DNA of 64,000 nt from Anas platyrhynchos (Eukaryota > Chordata > Aves > Anseriformes > Anatidae): NCBI RefSeq assembly GCF_047663525.1, contig NC_092593.1, forward strand, positions 30,716,501 to 30,780,500. The letters are read 5' to 3'. Positions 22,761 through 35,980 of the stretch are shown piece after piece. Under the pieces are notes generated by a model, which had not been told where the DNA came from, made no database searches, and saw only the letters and a list, made by a program, of their open reading frames with translations. Both the position numbers and the translations under genes were made by a program. Every line of letters begins with the position of its first letter. Position 1 is the first letter of the stretch.

Positions 22761-25700
22761 GTAATTTTTCCAGCAAGTTGATTACTAGATTGGCAAGCAG
22801 AGCCTTGGATATGTTACAAAATGCAGCTCTTTCTGCAGTGTGTTGTCTCATCCTTAATGGACTGTTCCTCTTAAAACTGAGAGGTGTGTTCCTAAGTGGT
22901 GTGAGCACTTCAGGTGTGTGGTGGAATTAGTTCCAGGTTATGAGCTGTGGTGTTTGTCCTGCTGTATAAAACTTTTAGGCAGGATGTTGAGTTGTCCCTC
23001 TGTTATATGTCCCTCTGTTTCAAGTGGATTAAGACTGCAGGGACTAAAAGATCTATAGGAAATATAGGAAATCTAGCTGGGAGTGGAAGCATGGCCAGGA
23101 ATGCATGTGCACAAGGAAGGGCTGTCTGAATATAACCTCCTCCAGAGGAATCTGGTTCATTATTTAAAAGTAACACCCTGAAGGGTGTCATAGGCTGCAG
23201 CAACTGGCAGTGGGAGCTCCCAGAGGGTGGGTGAAATCCATGCATGGCAGTCTATACAGTCCTGCTGCATAGTGCCAATATGACTTTTCTCCTGGTTATT
23301 ATTATTATTATTATTAATATTATTTGATTTTGTAATTGAGGAGTCTTTCATATTCTCCAGATGGTGACTTTCTGCCATACTTCACTTTCTGTCTTCAGCA
23401 AGTTCTTCGTGTGCTCAGAGAGGATTTTCCATCACTTGAGCCTGAAATGAAAGAAAATTTATGGAATGGGGAGCACGAGCAAATACCAAAGTGTGTATGT
23501 AAGCGTTTGCAGGTCTGAGATCTAAGTATGCAAGTGGTCTTGATCTTCTTAAGCCGCTCCATACCACTAACTCCGAAGGCTGATGTGAGAACCTGCCACA
23601 CCGTTTGCACATTTTCAGATGTCTTGTCTAAGGAAAGCTTTCTCACTGCATTGATCATGCATCATCTTCCAACCACTGCAGTTCTCGGCCTGTTTAATAG
23701 ATTTGCTGCTACCCAGCACCAGCAGTGGATGCTGAATGTCAAATTGTGGGTGCAGGAGATTCATTACCTTCTTATGATTTTACTCTCAGTTCTCTTAAAT
23801 TTTGGCAAGTACGTTATGGTGTGTCTGACCTATTATTGTTTCTTCGTCTGACCTGTTGATGCCCCCCAGCTATGTATCATCATAACCGAGGTCTTTGGTG
23901 GCCCTGCTTGTGCTCTTGTACTTTCTCTAGAGCTTAGCTCTCAAAGCTTAGCCTTCAAAGTCATCTCACAGCACACTGCAAACTTTTTTTTTCTATCCAG
24001 GTGAAGCCCGAGGGGTCTTATGGCAGATAATGTGAGTGTCTCAACTGGTAATTGTAAAGTTGGGTTCTGTAATTAATTTTTCCATAAAACTCTCAACCTC
24101 AAGGTGAACCTTTATCCATGTATTAATTAGCATGGGGGAAGGATACCCTTGTCCGGAGGCAGAAGGCAGAAATGAGAGTGGGGAGGAAAGAGAATTGGCT
24201 GCTTTGTTTGAATGGCAAATATTGTTCCCTTTGTGTCTTAAGACGTAAAGAGCCATGTGAAATGAAAGTTTGGTTGAAAGCAGTGTAATTTTAGCTCTTA
24301 GAAACACAGGCATAAAAAGAATCAGAGAAAATAGTCCTGGAATAGGCACCAGAGACCCCACAACCCCACCCAGTAGATTCCTGTCATTCCAAGTCAAGCT
24401 CAGCTATACCTGTGCGATTCCACACAGAAGTTTGTTTAACCTGTTTCTGGGTTTGGGAACCATTGAAATGTTGCCTTCCCCCCACCCCTCCCCAAACAGG
24501 AGGCTCAGAAGTGTACACAATTGCTTGGATTCTCATGTTAACCTCTGTGAGCTATGGCTTTGGGAAAAGCACCAAATATTGCAAGAACTGTTAACACTTC
24601 ATTATTTGCATAAATTATTTTTTCTTTTCTTTTCTTTTTCTTCTGATTTTTTTTTTTTTTTTAATAGCAACTTGGAACCAGTTTAAACTCCTGCAGTGGA
24701 GGGTTCTGTCAGAGAACAGATTTTTCACAGATCTTCATGTGGAATTGATTATCCACTCTTGTGAGCTGGAGTTCTTCATGGAAGGACAACTTGGTGCATC
24801 TCCATGTAAATCTATGGGCAGCAGGGCTTCTTCTGCCAGATGCAGAGGAAAGAGAAAAGTCCCCTGGGGATGAGATTAATATCTAACAAAAGCAGATAGT
24901 GTATGACAAATCTTATTAATACTGAGAATTTGAAATCTGCTGAGCTGGAGAGGATGGCATTATGTCCCCATAGCAGCTAGTAGAGAGATCTGCTTGAAAA
25001 CCATGTAGCTTTGCAAAACAAGAAATGTGGATTAAAGAAAAGTTGAACATAGTTGAAGTGTTTGTCAATTGGCTGCACTAGCTAGAAACAAAAAGCAATT
25101 TCAGTTGACCCTGTTGAAGGCTTTTGGGGAACTCTTGGGAGAAAATGTTAAAATGATTTTGATCCAATGTCTTTTGTTTGCCATGAAGTGTAAAACTAGA
25201 TTTTTTCAGACTATCATGTAAAAAAAGACATCTTTCTCCCCAATAAAAACTGAAGGAAACTCAGAGGCTGTTTCAACCTGAAATAAAAACGTATTTCAAA
25301 ATGTTGGAATGAGTTTACCTCTATCAGACCTTTTTCTCTTTTATTCCTTTTGTCTTCCCTCTGCTTGTCTCTGAGCAAGCGTCGTGCTTATGAAAGAAAA
25401 AAGGTGATGCCTGTTGCTTCCACTCAGTTGCTAACATGCCACCCTTCACCCCTCGTATGATCCTGGCTTTTCTCCTGTTTTGGCTAGATGACCTCTCCTC
25501 TTTGTGGAGTGTCCCTGCTCTGTAGTTGGGGCATAATGGCTGGACTTTACCCCTCTCCCAGATTTTGTGCTCAGAAACCAGCCTGTAGCTGCTAGTTGTG
25601 ACTGTAATGTATTGCAAAACACAGCCTGGGGTGATAGGTTAGAAATCAGCTCACAGAAATGCCACCTTTGCAAGTGATCACAAGTCTATTTGCCACCTTC

Positions 25701-28399
25701 TGATCTGGGCTGATGGCTACCTTTTGAAGACCCTGACGGCGATTAAGGGATGCACTGTGATTACATTTCCAAGCCTCCACTACTCACATATCCCACTAGA
25801 AAGTTAATGGGAGAGAGATGTGTTTTAACGCTATGAACCACTTTGGAGAAATTTAAGTGTAAGTGCATTAAGACATGATTTATTTTCACCACTGAGCCTT
25901 GAAATTTCTTCCAGGGGGATCCCAGCATGCTTGTATGTCTTGGCTCCACGGGCTATGGGGACGCTGAGAGATTGAGCTATCATGGGCAGTTCTGATTTGT
26001 GGGGTTCCTCGAGGCAGGCAGCTTCCTGATGGGTGTGATTTTTGTTTTTGGTTTGTTTTGTTCATTGCAAAATTCTTTGGCATGACGCCTTTCACCTTGT
26101 CTCCAAGTGAATGTTTTTCCTCTGCGTCCCACTCAGTGACTCAGGTCAAAGGCATCTTATTTAGCACAGTATGTTTCTTGCTTTTTGCTTTTGCCAGATG
26201 TGCGTGAGCTCTAGGAAGAAAACTGGAGTGGAGGCAAGTGTAATGAGTGGCTTTGGTGCTCTGCTGGAAGGGGAAAGGAGACAAGGCTTCGATGTAATGC
26301 TGCAGAGCTGGGCTGGAGAGCAGGTAACCACTGAGATATTTAACTCTGTAACAGTGCTGGCAAGAATTTCAGATGAAAATACCATCTTTTGTACTTCCTA
26401 ATGACATGATAAATCGTGATGATTGAGCACAGATCCCCGTTAGAGACAGCCTCATGAACCACCCTGCCCAGGCTTCTCCCACTGACTGGCCATGGTTTGT
26501 CACCCGATGCTACCCTGCAGTGTGGGGACATGAGATTTAAAGCTGAGCCAACAGCTTTCGACTCATTTCAACGTGCAGAGTACCAGGCATTTTCTTGCAG
26601 ACTCCCACACAGTGAATTTAAGCCTTCTGACAAGAAATGTGCATTTATTTTTTTTTTTACGTTTCAGAGACCTATCCGTAACCCATAGCTCACCAGGGTC
26701 TGCAGGGCTGAGACTGAGAAGTGCTGCATCAAAGGAGCTGAGCTCTGAAGTCACGGATGAGAAGGAAATGAGGGTCTAAAGTCCCAAACTGGAAACTTCC
26801 CAGGGCTCCCTACCTACCTCCCACCCGACGCTGTGAGTACCTCTTCTCATTCTGGTTGATCCTGGAGCCCTTAAGGTGGCTGGAGGTTCTACCTCTGCCT
26901 TGGTCTTAGCAGCCTGGAGTTTATCTAATGACAGGGGCTGATCAGGACAAAGAAATCAAATGTGTGCACGTCTCTGCTCAGCTGGTCAGCCTCCCCAATG
27001 TAAGCTTATGGGATGAGACCTTCTTGGAAAATCCAGATGTGGTTCTGTCCCTTGGCCACGGAGCTGCAGGACACGATGTCCTGACTCTCCTCCTGCTAAG
27101 GCTTGTGTTGAAACACTTGCCCAAGAGAATAAGCAGCCTGGCCTGCTTCCCTTTTGTTACACAGCCTGAAAGATCCCCGCCACAACTCCACCTCTGAAAC
27201 AAGGCCACTGTGCAAAAAGGCAAGACTGATGGGCAAGGAAAGCAATGAGTGGCACAAGGGTCAGCTGCAGTGCTTGCTGCTTGTACCTGGGGACTTTGTC
27301 TCTCCCTGTGCACGGCAGGGGTGCTGGCCACTGGGTCAGGATTTCCCTTGGGAGAGCCCAACACCATCCACGTCTCCCTGCAGGGACTCACTGGGCTCAA
27401 GCCACATCAGATTTCCAGCTTGGACTCTCCACAGCCAAAGCGAACCAAACCCTTCAATACTTTTGACCACCCTCGGATACTGTGATGATGAGCCCAGAAA
27501 TGCTTGGATTATTATTATTATTAGCTGCTAATAACCATGGAGGCACGCCAGCATTGGGAACAGCTCGTGCTGTCATCAGAACATGGGGGAAGTGGCTGGC
27601 TGAGCAGTCATACGCCTTCATGTAGATGTTTCTCTGCTGATGTGCTCAAAATGGTGGATGCTCTCACGTGGCTCCTACTTATTTCTGATCCAGCACTTGA
27701 AGTCCTGGCCCACGTGCAAGTCAAGCTGGCTTTATCCAATTTACTCTTTCCTATATGTCAGGCAACGCCTTAGTCTGAAGTGAGAAGGAATTTGCCTCTG
27801 GTATGCTGAGAATATGGATTTCTGACGATTCCTTGCTAAAATGTTTCTGACTGAGGCTCTGGCCTCTTGCTTCCTGGGGTACATGCCTCACTTTGCACTG
27901 ACTTGCAGAGAAAAATATGTGATGGCAGTTTGAAGGATTTGCATTGTGCTTTCCATCCTGCTACCAAGCCAGATGCTTTTCCCCTAGGCAGATCTCTCTC
28001 TCTCAATCTTTTTTTTTTTTTTTTTTTTTTTTCCTCCCCAAGTTAAGACTTTTAAATGAATTCCTACTGGTAGTTTCCTCCCTTCTTTTGTGTTGTGCAA
28101 GGAGCTGGCACTGGGCTCAGGACTTGTAATCCACAGATGGTCTGATGGCTCTATGAAGTAAGAGGGAGAAGGAAAGGCAGGGGGAATTTCTGTGTATTTG
28201 AGAGGAACAAGGATCTGCCCGAGCAGTGTACAATGTTGAAGCACATCTGCTTTTGTCTACAGCGAAGTACGTACACCACACCCCTTCATAATGGAGCTAT
28301 AATGTTAATTAGAGCTGATAGGGAATTTCCCAATCTTTGATATACAGTGATTTTTGCAAGATGAATTTTCCAGCTGAAAACACATTAAAAGACTACAGG
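22761..28399. other. Intergenic stretch, no gene recognised
   Basis: It holds a short ATT run (23296-23324), a CT-rich run leading into T16 (24617-24662), another ATT run (27508-27522), and a CT run followed by T24 (27991-28032). Open frames are short; the longest (26978-27400 on the - strand, 140 codons) has no recognisable domain. No interspersed repeat was recognised. Confidence 0.55.
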
Positions 28400-28558
28400 G
28401 GGAAGGGAAGGGAAGGGAAGGGAAGGGAAGGGAAGGGAAGGGAAGGGAAGGGAAGGGAAGGGAAGGGAAGGGAAGGGAAGGGAAGGGAAGGGAAGGGAAG
28501 GGAAGGGAAGGGAAGGGAAGGGAAGGGAAGGGAAGGGAAGGGAAGGGAAGGGAAGGGA
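28400..28558 (+). repeat. Uninterrupted GGGAA pentanucleotide microsatellite, about 32 copies
   Basis: Thirty-one full GGGAA units and a final GGGA run without a single interruption. The + strand is pure purine and the - strand pure pyrimidine. All six frames are open through it: the + strand encodes a Gly-Lys-Gly-Arg-Glu repeat and the - strand a Pro-Ser-Leu-Pro-Phe repeat. These are artefacts of the array, not proteins. The perfect array implies recent expansion and probable length polymorphism. Confidence 0.98.
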
Positions 28559-31500
28559 CCTTTAAATACATATCTAACCTTACTTTGTCATGCAGAAATC
28601 TGGCATCTGTTCTTATTGAGACCCCAAGGCTCCCTCACTGCAGAGGTAAGAGATGAGGGCTGCTGAAGGCTGGCCGCTACAGCTGACTGCTCCCTGTGGA
28701 CTACAGAAGGTGGCTCGGCACCTGCCTCACTCTAATGGTTAAAGCTAAGTGGGTGAGTGCTCTAAGTGGTGTTTCTGAGGTCAGGCAACAAGTCTGCACT
28801 CACACCTGCTGTTAGAGATCGCTTGTTCCAGCTGAGAATAGCTTCAGCCAGTTCGACCTCTCCAAAGCAGAGTTAATGTGCTCCTTGTCCTCATCATCAG
28901 TGCTTCCACCACCAGGAATGGAAGGGGAGGAAAATGGAGCCGAGATCGTGTAGCATGGTCATAACAGGAAAAAGGACTGAAACCGCATCCATTTCTGTCT
29001 CGCCTGTGACTTCTCAGCTGTCTGCGAGTAACTGGAGTGCTGCTGGGAATAGCAGGAATCTGACTGCCATCTCTGCTGTTCTCTGTCAAGATCAGGCAGC
29101 TCTGAAAGAAATTAGAAATGGATGTTATTGTGTTTGTTTCATCTTGCTGCCATAAGAGGCTGTTCCTCCCCTATGTCCCGGCTCCTGGCTGTCAGAGGGC
29201 CGGCTGCCATCTCGCTGCTTGTCTGGTGTCTCGTTGCAGTTCAGCTTTGTATAGCTGGGAAGAAGAGGAGGGAGGAAGCAGCCCCTTTAGTGACACCTCC
29301 ATAATGACAGGGGCAATATAATCTAAGAGAGGCAAAACCTTAAGAAGTCTATTACGTGAGAAGTGTATGACATGATTACTGTAGTTCTTGTTACTTAGCC
29401 ATAAGGAGCTCTAGACATTGCATGCATTTTGATTATAACTGCTACAGATGTTCATAACCTGCAAAACTGACCTTTTTGCAACTCTTTGACCTTTAACACA
29501 TGCTTAGTGATGCAATCTTGGCAGCACCTTGATTTTCTTAGCATTTGGATGCCATAAAATTACAGAGCATCCCAGGCATCTCAAGAAAGTGTGTATCTTA
29601 ATTTATTCCAGCCTGGAGAATATTCTTAGATTGCTTTGCTAATCAGCCCTTCAAAAGATGTCTATCCTCCATGCTCCCCACCAATTCTAATCCTTGGCTT
29701 GGTTAAGGATGCTTGTACGTTATTCAATTACATCAGTATTCTTTATCTTTTGGTGGATGGTGATAATGACTTTGCAAACCATTTAATTCTAATATTTCTC
29801 ACATGAGAAAAGTCTCTGAAGTCTGGAAATAGTCTCTTTGGTGTTTTCTTAGTGTTTAAAAATAAGCCCAAATGATTATCTGTCCTGCAGACATCATTGC
29901 CTCCTGCTGCTTCTCCCATGTGTTTCTCCCATGTGTCCTTCCCTCCACCTGTGTGTTTGTTGTTAATCTTTGGCTTTCCTTCCACTTTCTAACCTCAGAG
30001 TGAAAGCCCTGCATAAGCTGTGAATACCAAGCCCTGCTTACATGCCTCTCAGCTCCTCATCTCCTTTCCTCCCTACTATCTCCAACTGTTTTTACATGAC
30101 GAGTGGGAATCTGGGCAGAGACACCCAGACTGCACCCAACATCTTGGCTCAGGAAAGGTGCAGAAGTTTAAATGAGGCTCAAATTTGGCATTCTTACCCG
30201 TTCAGGTTAGAGTTGTTTGGGGAACTAAAAGCAAGATGGCTTCATACATAACCTGTGAATTTATTATAGTTAAAAGTATTCAGGGTACTGATCTGATTAG
30301 GTTGTCAGGACACAACAAGACAGGGAAAGCTCCTCCGTTGAAGAGCTGGATGGATGAATTCCTTCCATTTAATAAAATTTCCTATTGGCACTCGTGTGGT
30401 GTCAACTGAGTAACCTGTACTGGTACAGGTGGGACCCTCCTGTCACCCTGTGGTACGTAAACCTCCAGAAATCAGAAACTAAAGTGCCTCTAAGCTGAAT
30501 GTCTTGAGAAGTCAGACCTTGGAAATTGGGCTTGTTCCCTTGGGCACTTTCCTTTGCTACCAGAAGTGACTCCGTGTTGCTGGGTCATATCCTAAGTTCT
30601 TCTCTGCCCCCCTACATGTGTTACCCTGACAGGTCACCAAACAAACAGGAACTTAGACTTTTTTTTTTGAATATCTCAACCTACAGTTGTGAGAGCTTCA
30701 GGCAAGGTCGCAGACAAAGAACTGAGGAAGGATTTTGCTGTTGAGGATCAGGTTGTGGTTGCTATCTTGACTAAATTAAACTAATCACTGTGCATGATGA
30801 GTTCATGTAAAATTAATGCTCTCAGTGCTTTATTGAGTGTTTTCATTGTTTCAGACCCTTTTCTGTGTGTTATCTTAGAAGTGCTTTACATCCCTGACTT
30901 TATCTACCTTTCTACAATGGTTGATGTGGCATTTGAGTGATGGGATCTTTGCACCAGTCTTCTGCTTTGGGAAATACGTCAGACCAACCCCATGAACAGA
31001 CCAGAGGCTGATGACATTGCTTTGCCCAGAGGCTGCTGCAGTGGACGAAGTCTAATCTCAGGCCTCAGCAGTCTTTAGATCAATTCTTCTTCCAAGAAGA
31101 CCACGTCAACATACCGCTGTTTGCTGCAGAGCTAGCAGGAATCCCATGGCTTCTCATTCAGAGGGCTCTCATGGGTCCATCTCCTCTTCCCTGCTTCTCT
31201 TGGCCTACCAGGTGGGATCCAACCCATAACCTGTGTGATCACAGCAGACACCAAACACTAATGTAAGGGCAAAATGATTCTTTTTTGTTGTTTGTTTATT
31301 TTGAGCATTGCTTTAAGCACAATGTTGGCCAAAATAGAACTGATGGTAGAAGAGCAAAGAGCTTATGCCTCTCCATGTGAAATGTTACTTCGATTTCCAG
31401 CTACTCCCTGCCCAGGGAATTTTTTTTTTTTTTTTTTTTTTTTCACGTGGTGCAGCCACAGTGTGGCTGTGCATAGCTCCATTATTATCAAGATGGATTT

Positions 31501-34500
31501 ATTACTGCTGAGAAATCTTTCTCCTATCTCATTTCCTGTCCTCCCCCTCCCAAAGTTCACTCTCCCCACCAAAGTGTGGAAGGATTCTGCTTGAAATCCA
31601 TCAAATAGCAAGACATAAAACCTCAACATCTATAAATTTGGCAGACTGGTTGGCTGTTGCTTGCTTTAACTCCCAGTCTAGGCTTGGCATGGTGGACAGA
31701 AATGCCTGGTGCATCTCCAGAAATGCCTGGAGATATTTAGTCTTTTGGGGGCCAGCTATGGAGAGGCTCCACTCCTTGCATGCAAACCAGTTGCCAGGGA
31801 AAATGGAAGCCTTCATGTGAGGTCCATTGGCCTCAGTCATATCACATCTCTGAGAGGAGGTGGGAAAGGAAAAATGTTCAGCCAGAAGGAAGGGAAGCAG
31901 AGTTCCTGCAAATCCCTCCTCTGACCTCTTTGCTCAGATGCCCACGTGAGGTGATTCAGCTGCTTGCCTGAGGTCTACTGGTAGAGGACAATACCAGAAA
32001 TAGAGGAATTTTGAAGAAATATTAAAGGTTATGGAAGTAATGCCTTAAGACACCCCGTAGACAGCAAGAGCCACCTGGTTATGCTAGGAAAGGGGCTCTC
32101 CATCTCCTACCATGGCCATGCCTGAATGGTGCAAGTATCTGGCTATCGCTTCCCTTGAGGACACCTAGAAGGCACACGTTTTTGGGATCCTGGCAGCCTG
32201 CCTTGAAAGCTGGGAGAGGTCCAAAAGACTGCTCTGCCTTCAAGCCAGCTGGGACACGTCTCACAGGTGAGATGAATTTGTTCCTAACCACTATGGTGGA
32301 GAGAAACAAAAGTACTCTAGAAACCCACAACACCGAAAGAACAATTACATTTCCATCCTAAGCACCCTGGCACAGGGTTTGTGGCTGGGGTCAGGCAAAC
32401 GACAGCTACACAGGGTTAATGCTCCTGGGAGAGCTCTGGGCTGTCGTCTCAAGAAGGTTTTCTTTGAGTCTGCGCAGTTCTCTGTGCCCTGGTTACGCTC
32501 TGTTACGTTTTCAAACCTTCCCAGCTAGCAGCAGTATTTTTGGAACAGCATCCGTGAAATTATGGTCTTGCTTCACTGCACACACTTGGACGATAGCTGG
32601 TTATGGTTGCATCTCATCCCTAGCTCTTTAAATCCAGTGCCCTGCATTTAAGTGCATTTCGTTTATTAAAATTTCATGATACATAACCCTTTCCTTTAAA
32701 AAAAATCTTTTTTTTTTTCTTCTGAAGACCTGCTCTGCGGTTTAGTCTTTTTTTTTTTTTATAATTGTAATTCAGCATTTCAACTAATTCTCTTTTTAAA
32801 AGTAATATGTGCTAGTTATTTATGTGTGTACAGACCAGATTTGTGTGGGCTCGATGCTGACTGGCTGCATGTGTGTTTACAATAGCCCTTGTGTTATCCC
32901 AGACGGCAGCCTAAAAACACTTCCAAATTATTCCACATCAGAAGCAAAGAGGGTTTGGATAGACTCCTAGGGGAAAGTCTTGAAGTGTTGCCCAAACCTC
33001 AGTCCCAGTGCTGTAAGTCAGGCACGTGGCTGATATTTTATCCACCCAACTTGGACTTTTGCAAGCTGTTTCGTATGTGGAGGGAACAGGAACTTGGGAG
33101 CAATTTTAATCAGCGATTTCTTGGAGATGGGCTTCCCCCTTTCCTTTGTCCTCTTTCCTCTTGACACATGTGCGTGCACTCCGTCTGTCCATGTTTTCTC
33201 AGAAATGGTGGAAAGAATGTGCACGTAAGCACAATGGTGAGGCTGTTCTGTAACAACCCCCCGCAGCGGGTAGGGACTGACCTGGTTCCAATTTATGCCT
33301 TTGGAGTGTTGCTGATTTTATGCGTAAAACGCTTGAATGGCTGTAGGTGGATGTGCGCTAGGGATTTCAAGTTCAACTCTGCCATTAAGGCTTGGTGTTT
33401 GTTGCTAATTTCACTGTGGGCTGGAAAGTTCAAACCCGAATGGTGCTGTAATCACAAGCTGGTAATGCTCCAGAAAGTGTCCCAGGTTTTGTCCTCCTAA
33501 GTGTCACAGTGGTGATGATCAAAGCTTTTAAACTGCAACTTCTGTGAAGGGGAAGAGAGTTTCTGAAGAACTGCTGCTCCTCGGGGGCCTCAGCCCTTGG
33601 GCAGGGATCTCCTGGCTGCCCTGGGACTGGGCAGTGCTGGATTTTCCAGGTCCGAACTTCCATGCTAATGCCCTAGGATGTGGTGTCCGGATACCAGATG
33701 CTTCCCAGACAAACTGAGCTCTGCAGCCTGGGGAAATCCCAGGAACGGGAGTTACCAGCTCTGTAGCTGTCTCTCTCTGCAGGTCAGCAGTGGCCAAGAA
33801 TGCTGGGGGTGTGTGTGACCCTACATCATTTGGACAAAACCAAAACCAAAGCAACAAAACACACATGCAAAACCAAAAACCAGTGTCTTGGTGTCTCAAA
33901 ACCAAAGTCCTATGGTGAGATTTCAGTTATAGAAATATCCACGTTCTCTGCATTTAAACTGAACTAAAGGTGACATTGTTTTCCAAAACTGTTGTCATTA
34001 TTGTGGCTTGGAAACTCTGTGCCTGAGCCAGCTCTGATTGTGCTCTCCGAGTTACTCAAGGAATGGCACACTTTGCTATTGTAAAGAGTAAATATTGCTT
34101 TTTAAAATGTAATTTGAATCCTGTACACGCATTGATTTAGGAATGCAAAATGGTTTTATTACTATCTCATCTCAAAACCTTTTCCTTGACTGTCTGTTAC
34201 TCTGAGTTGCAAAATGCATTACAGAAACACATCTGTCATGCTTTATAACGTGAGATAAGACATGCTATGGTTGTGCTCTCTCTATCCCTCCTCCCCAGAG
34301 CAATGCAGAAATCATATATATAATGTCAAGCCTGAAGTCAGGTGCATCGCTCTTTACCCATCTGAGTATTGGCTGAAGTATTGAAGAAGGACGTGCTTTG
34401 GACCAAGAGGAGTCTTTCTTACAGAAACTGGTAATTCTTTTAGTTGAACCTTGAGCAGGGATTGTGCTCCAAGGCTGAAAGAAAGAGCTGCACTTCTTTA

Positions 34501-35980
34501 CAGGTGGCGCAGAAGTTCAGAAGAGGGGCACCTGGAAGGAGCATTTTGTCACTAATGGCAGCAAGAGTTATTATTGCCAGGTCGAATATTTCACAACTGT
34601 TTAGCACTTGATTTTGCAGTTCTACTGTTCCTTTAGTATTGGTTCATCACTTGACCCAGTACAGCCACAAGGACATTCAAGCAACAGCTCTCATTACAAG
34701 CCTTAAAGTGTCCTTTAAAGAAACCTTCTCCCCCAGAGGCTGATGCGGTCAGGATTCTGCAAAGTAAACTCTCAGAAGTTAAATTATTTTGGTAGGAGAA
34801 ACCTGTAGTGATTGCCCACTGTTGCTGAGGCTCTGAGCAGTTTGTCCACTTTGGGATACGTATACTTACGGAGTCACCTCAAGGGAAAACAAACAAACAA
34901 ACCAAACCAAAACAAAACAAAAACCAGGTATGGCTTACCCTGGCACAGCACAAGCAGAGCATCCCACTAGATAGATCCTAAACCTTTGAGCTTGGAAGGA
35001 AATCAACAACTACTGGCTTGTTGGCTCCAGTTCCTAGACTCCCCAAGATTCACTGTATCCCATCTTTTTTCCCCGCACTGTGTGAACACATCGCTCTAGA
35101 AGGAAATGTATTTGATGCTTATGATCACTTGATTCCAGGATCTGGAGCTTTCAGACTCTCATCTTTTCCTCTGCAACTTTATAACAGAAATTCAGGAATC
35201 CCGCAATGCTGAGTGACCTTAAAGAGAAAAGCAATAATCGCTCTGGAGCGTGTGCCAATTCTTTCACTCATTAGGGCAATGAAGCTTTTATCACTCGTGC
35301 AGTAATGATGCATTTTTAGAGTATTTCACACCTACTTTAAATCTCAGTAAAGACCATGAAACTTCTTTGGTCATGGCCACATGGTATCTATTGTTAAGCA
35401 GACTGTTAAAATGAATCAACCTAGATTAAGCAGCCAAAATTACCACTTGCTATCACTACCCTGAATCCATTCCCTCAGAGAGAGCCCCATAAAGAGGCTG
35501 AACACTGATTAAACACTTCTCTGCCAAGCAGAGTCCAAAAAAAATCTGGCAAGAATTGCGTGCAGAAAGCTCAGAAAAAAATATATGTAAGAGACGTAAA
35601 GGGCTCGATGCATCAATCTGCTTGAATCCAAACCATCCCCTGCTGCAAAATCCTTCGTTAGAGATCCTTCCATCTGCCTGATGAGAGCTTCTGTATTCTG
35701 GCCCTGAATTTTCTTGCTCTCTCCCCAGTGGCATTATCTTGTGAGTTCATTATTATTGCTGGCTGTAATTCACACTCCAATACGCAGTGCTATTAGCAAA
35801 AAAAGAGAAAAAAACGCTCAGTACATGGCCTTGATTTGCCTCAGAGTTCAAAACAGAGGCCTAAACTCCTTGGAGGATGCGGCTGCCCAGGGCAGGGGTG
35901 CAGGCAGGAGGCTCAGCCCTCGTGCCTTCAGATACTTGTGCTTTTAGATGACTCGTTGCCAGAGGAGGGCAAAGAGCATC
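28559..35980. other. Intergenic stretch, no gene recognised
   Basis: Homopolymers include T24 (31420-31443) and T13 (32748-32760). AAAC/AAACC-rich runs occur at 33833-33883 and 34886-34924. The segment 34070-34330 is AT-rich and unique-looking. The longest frame is 125 codons on the - strand (33528-33905), with no recognisable domain. No interspersed repeat was recognised. Confidence 0.55.

Noticed and set aside
28337..28666. 109-codon and 88-codon frames across the GGGAA array
   Set aside because: A 5-base repeat whose units contain no stop in any frame keeps every frame open; the peptides are repeat artefacts.
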